Translations under genes and position numbers: made by a program | In this document: in pieces, positions 63,235 to 64,000 of the stretch | Layout: each line of letters opens with the position of its first letter | How positions within the stretch are numbered: position 1 is the first letter of the stretch | NCBI GenBank assembly: GCA_047621665.1 | Contig: JBLHMB010000004.1 | Coordinates: 73,647-137,646, forward strand | Reading direction: 5' to 3' | DNA from: Actimicrobium sp047621665 | Lineage (GTDB): Bacteria > Pseudomonadota > Gammaproteobacteria > Burkholderiales > Burkholderiaceae_D | Length of the DNA stretch: 64,000 nucleotides | Notes under the pieces: model-generated | What the model saw: the letters and a program-made list of their open reading frames with translations, nothing else | Databases searched by the model: none | Told to the model about the DNA's origin: nothing

Positions 63235-64000
63235 TTATTTCGCTGCAGCGGCAGCAGGTGCCGGTTCGGCTCCGGCGGTCGGAGCAGTCATGGCAGCGGG
63301 GGCGTTGTCCGTGTCTTTCCACAGGATCGTTTTCACGGTCGCACCCGGTTTGATTTTCTGGAAGCCTTCGACGATGACCTTGTCACCGGCTTTGAGGCCG
63401 TCGGTGATGATCCATTTATTACCTTGCGAAGTGCCGGTCTTGACTGGCCGTACGACTACTTTATCGTCGGCGCCGACCAGCATCACGGTCGCTTCCTGAC
63501 CCGTACGCTGCACCCCTTGTTGCGGCACTGTGATGGCGTCTTCGCTAACGGCTTGCTCGATCTGGGCACGGACATACATGCCCGGTAGCAGCAAGCGGTT
63601 CGGATTCGGAAATTCGGCGCGCAGCGTGATGGCGCCGGAGCTTTCATCGACGCTCAGGTCGGAAAACAGCAGCTTGCCCGATTGCGCATAGGTCTTGCCG
63701 TCTTCGGTCACCAGCGTTACCTTGGCCAGTCCTTTGCCGGCACTTTGCAACTGGCCACTGGCCATCGCGCGCTGCAGGCGCAGTACTTCAATGCTCGACT
63801 GCGTCATGTTGACGTAGACCGGGTCGACTTGCTGGATCATTGCCAGCGGCGTGGCTTCACCAAGGCCGACCAGGGCGCCCTCGGTGACGAGTGCACGGCC
63901 GATGCGACCGGAAATCGGCGCGGTCACCGTGGCGTAGCTCAGGTTCAGGCTGGCGACTTTGCGCGCAGCCTTGCCCGCAGCCAGGTCGGCACTGGCTTGC
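63235..64000 (-). CDS. RND efflux membrane fusion protein (partial, runs off window)
   Basis: The C-terminal 254 codons of an AcrA-like periplasmic adaptor; the 5' end lies beyond the window. Visible parts are the end of the hairpin (ADLAAGKAARKVASLN), the lipoyl/barrel junction LSYATVTAPISGRIGRALV, the beta-barrel (TVTLRAEFPNPNRLLLPGM in variant form: ITLRAEFPNPNRLLLPGMYV) and the membrane-proximal domain ending in an Ala/Pro-rich tail. First visible gene of the efflux operon; any regulator lies outside. Confidence 0.93.
   Translation of the reverse strand, partial: QASADLAAGKAARKVASLNLSYATVTAPISGRIGRALVTEGALVGLGEATPLAMIQQVDPVYVNMTQSSIEVLRLQRAMASGQLQSAGKGLAKVTLVTEDGKTYAQSGKLLFSDLSVDESSGAITLRAEFPNPNRLLLPGMYVRAQIEQAVSEDAITVPQQGVQRTGQEATVMLVGADDKVVVRPVKTGTSQGNKWIITDGLKAGDKVIVEGFQKIKPGATVKTILWKDTDNAPAAMTAPTAGAEPAPAAAAAK

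Overview
The window reads as an ordinary chromosomal segment of a GC-rich betaproteobacterium, most likely Burkholderiales and probably Oxalobacteraceae-like. This is inferred from gene content: OpgGH, Mpl, Kdo/heptose LPS genes, a Pil-Chp chemosensory cluster, a pyrR-pyrB-pyrC' operon with a catalytically degraded dihydroorotase, and a rubredoxin/ThiD-like/HemL cluster. No rRNA, tRNA, CRISPR array, prophage or intact insertion sequence is visible. Several starts are TTG or GTG.

Layout. 0-6.5 kb: S46 dipeptidyl-peptidase, DJ-1/PfpI protein, HiPIP, CYTH-CHAD protein, and a minus-strand hpf / small membrane protein / DUF2062 operon. 6.8-14.6 kb: opgGH (osmoregulated periplasmic glucans), a PhnD-like binding protein coupled to a hybrid histidine kinase, and an unknown outer-membrane-like protein. 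14.6-23.4 kb: gabD, then a dense plus-strand housekeeping run (mpl, yqiA-like, ubiC, an RNB exoribonuclease, a TonB-like protein, aroE, mtgA). 23.4-30.9 kb: a hipBA toxin-antitoxin pair, a TerC-CBS-CorC membrane protein, and a thiD-like/hemL/Nramp-like operon divergent from rubredoxin. 31-40.3 kb: the type IV pilus chemosensory genes pilG, pilH, pilI, pilJ and pilL/chpA. 40.4-51.3 kb: photolyase, yqgE-ruvX-pyrR-pyrB-pyrX-plsC, apaH, then phosphomannomutase-waaC-waaA. 51.4-56.6 kb: a ccdAB pair, palindromic intergenic repeats, and an exbD-tonB-receptor-exbB operon. 56.6-64 kb: a 5'-nucleotidase lipoprotein and a tripartite RND efflux operon whose fusion-protein gene runs off the window edge.

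Functionally the segment is dominated by the cell envelope (glucans, peptidoglycan recycling and synthesis, LPS core, TonB uptake, RND efflux) and by surface or periplasmic sensing (Pil-Chp, PhnD-kinase pair). The least explained features are the PhnD-like protein/hybrid kinase pair with no transporter or output regulator beside it, the divergent ThiD-like kinase, the self-contained TonB operon of unknown substrate, and a family of about 27-bp palindromic repeats found at three intergenic sites. I found no single clearly new multi-gene system. The candidates above are given as hypotheses with tests.
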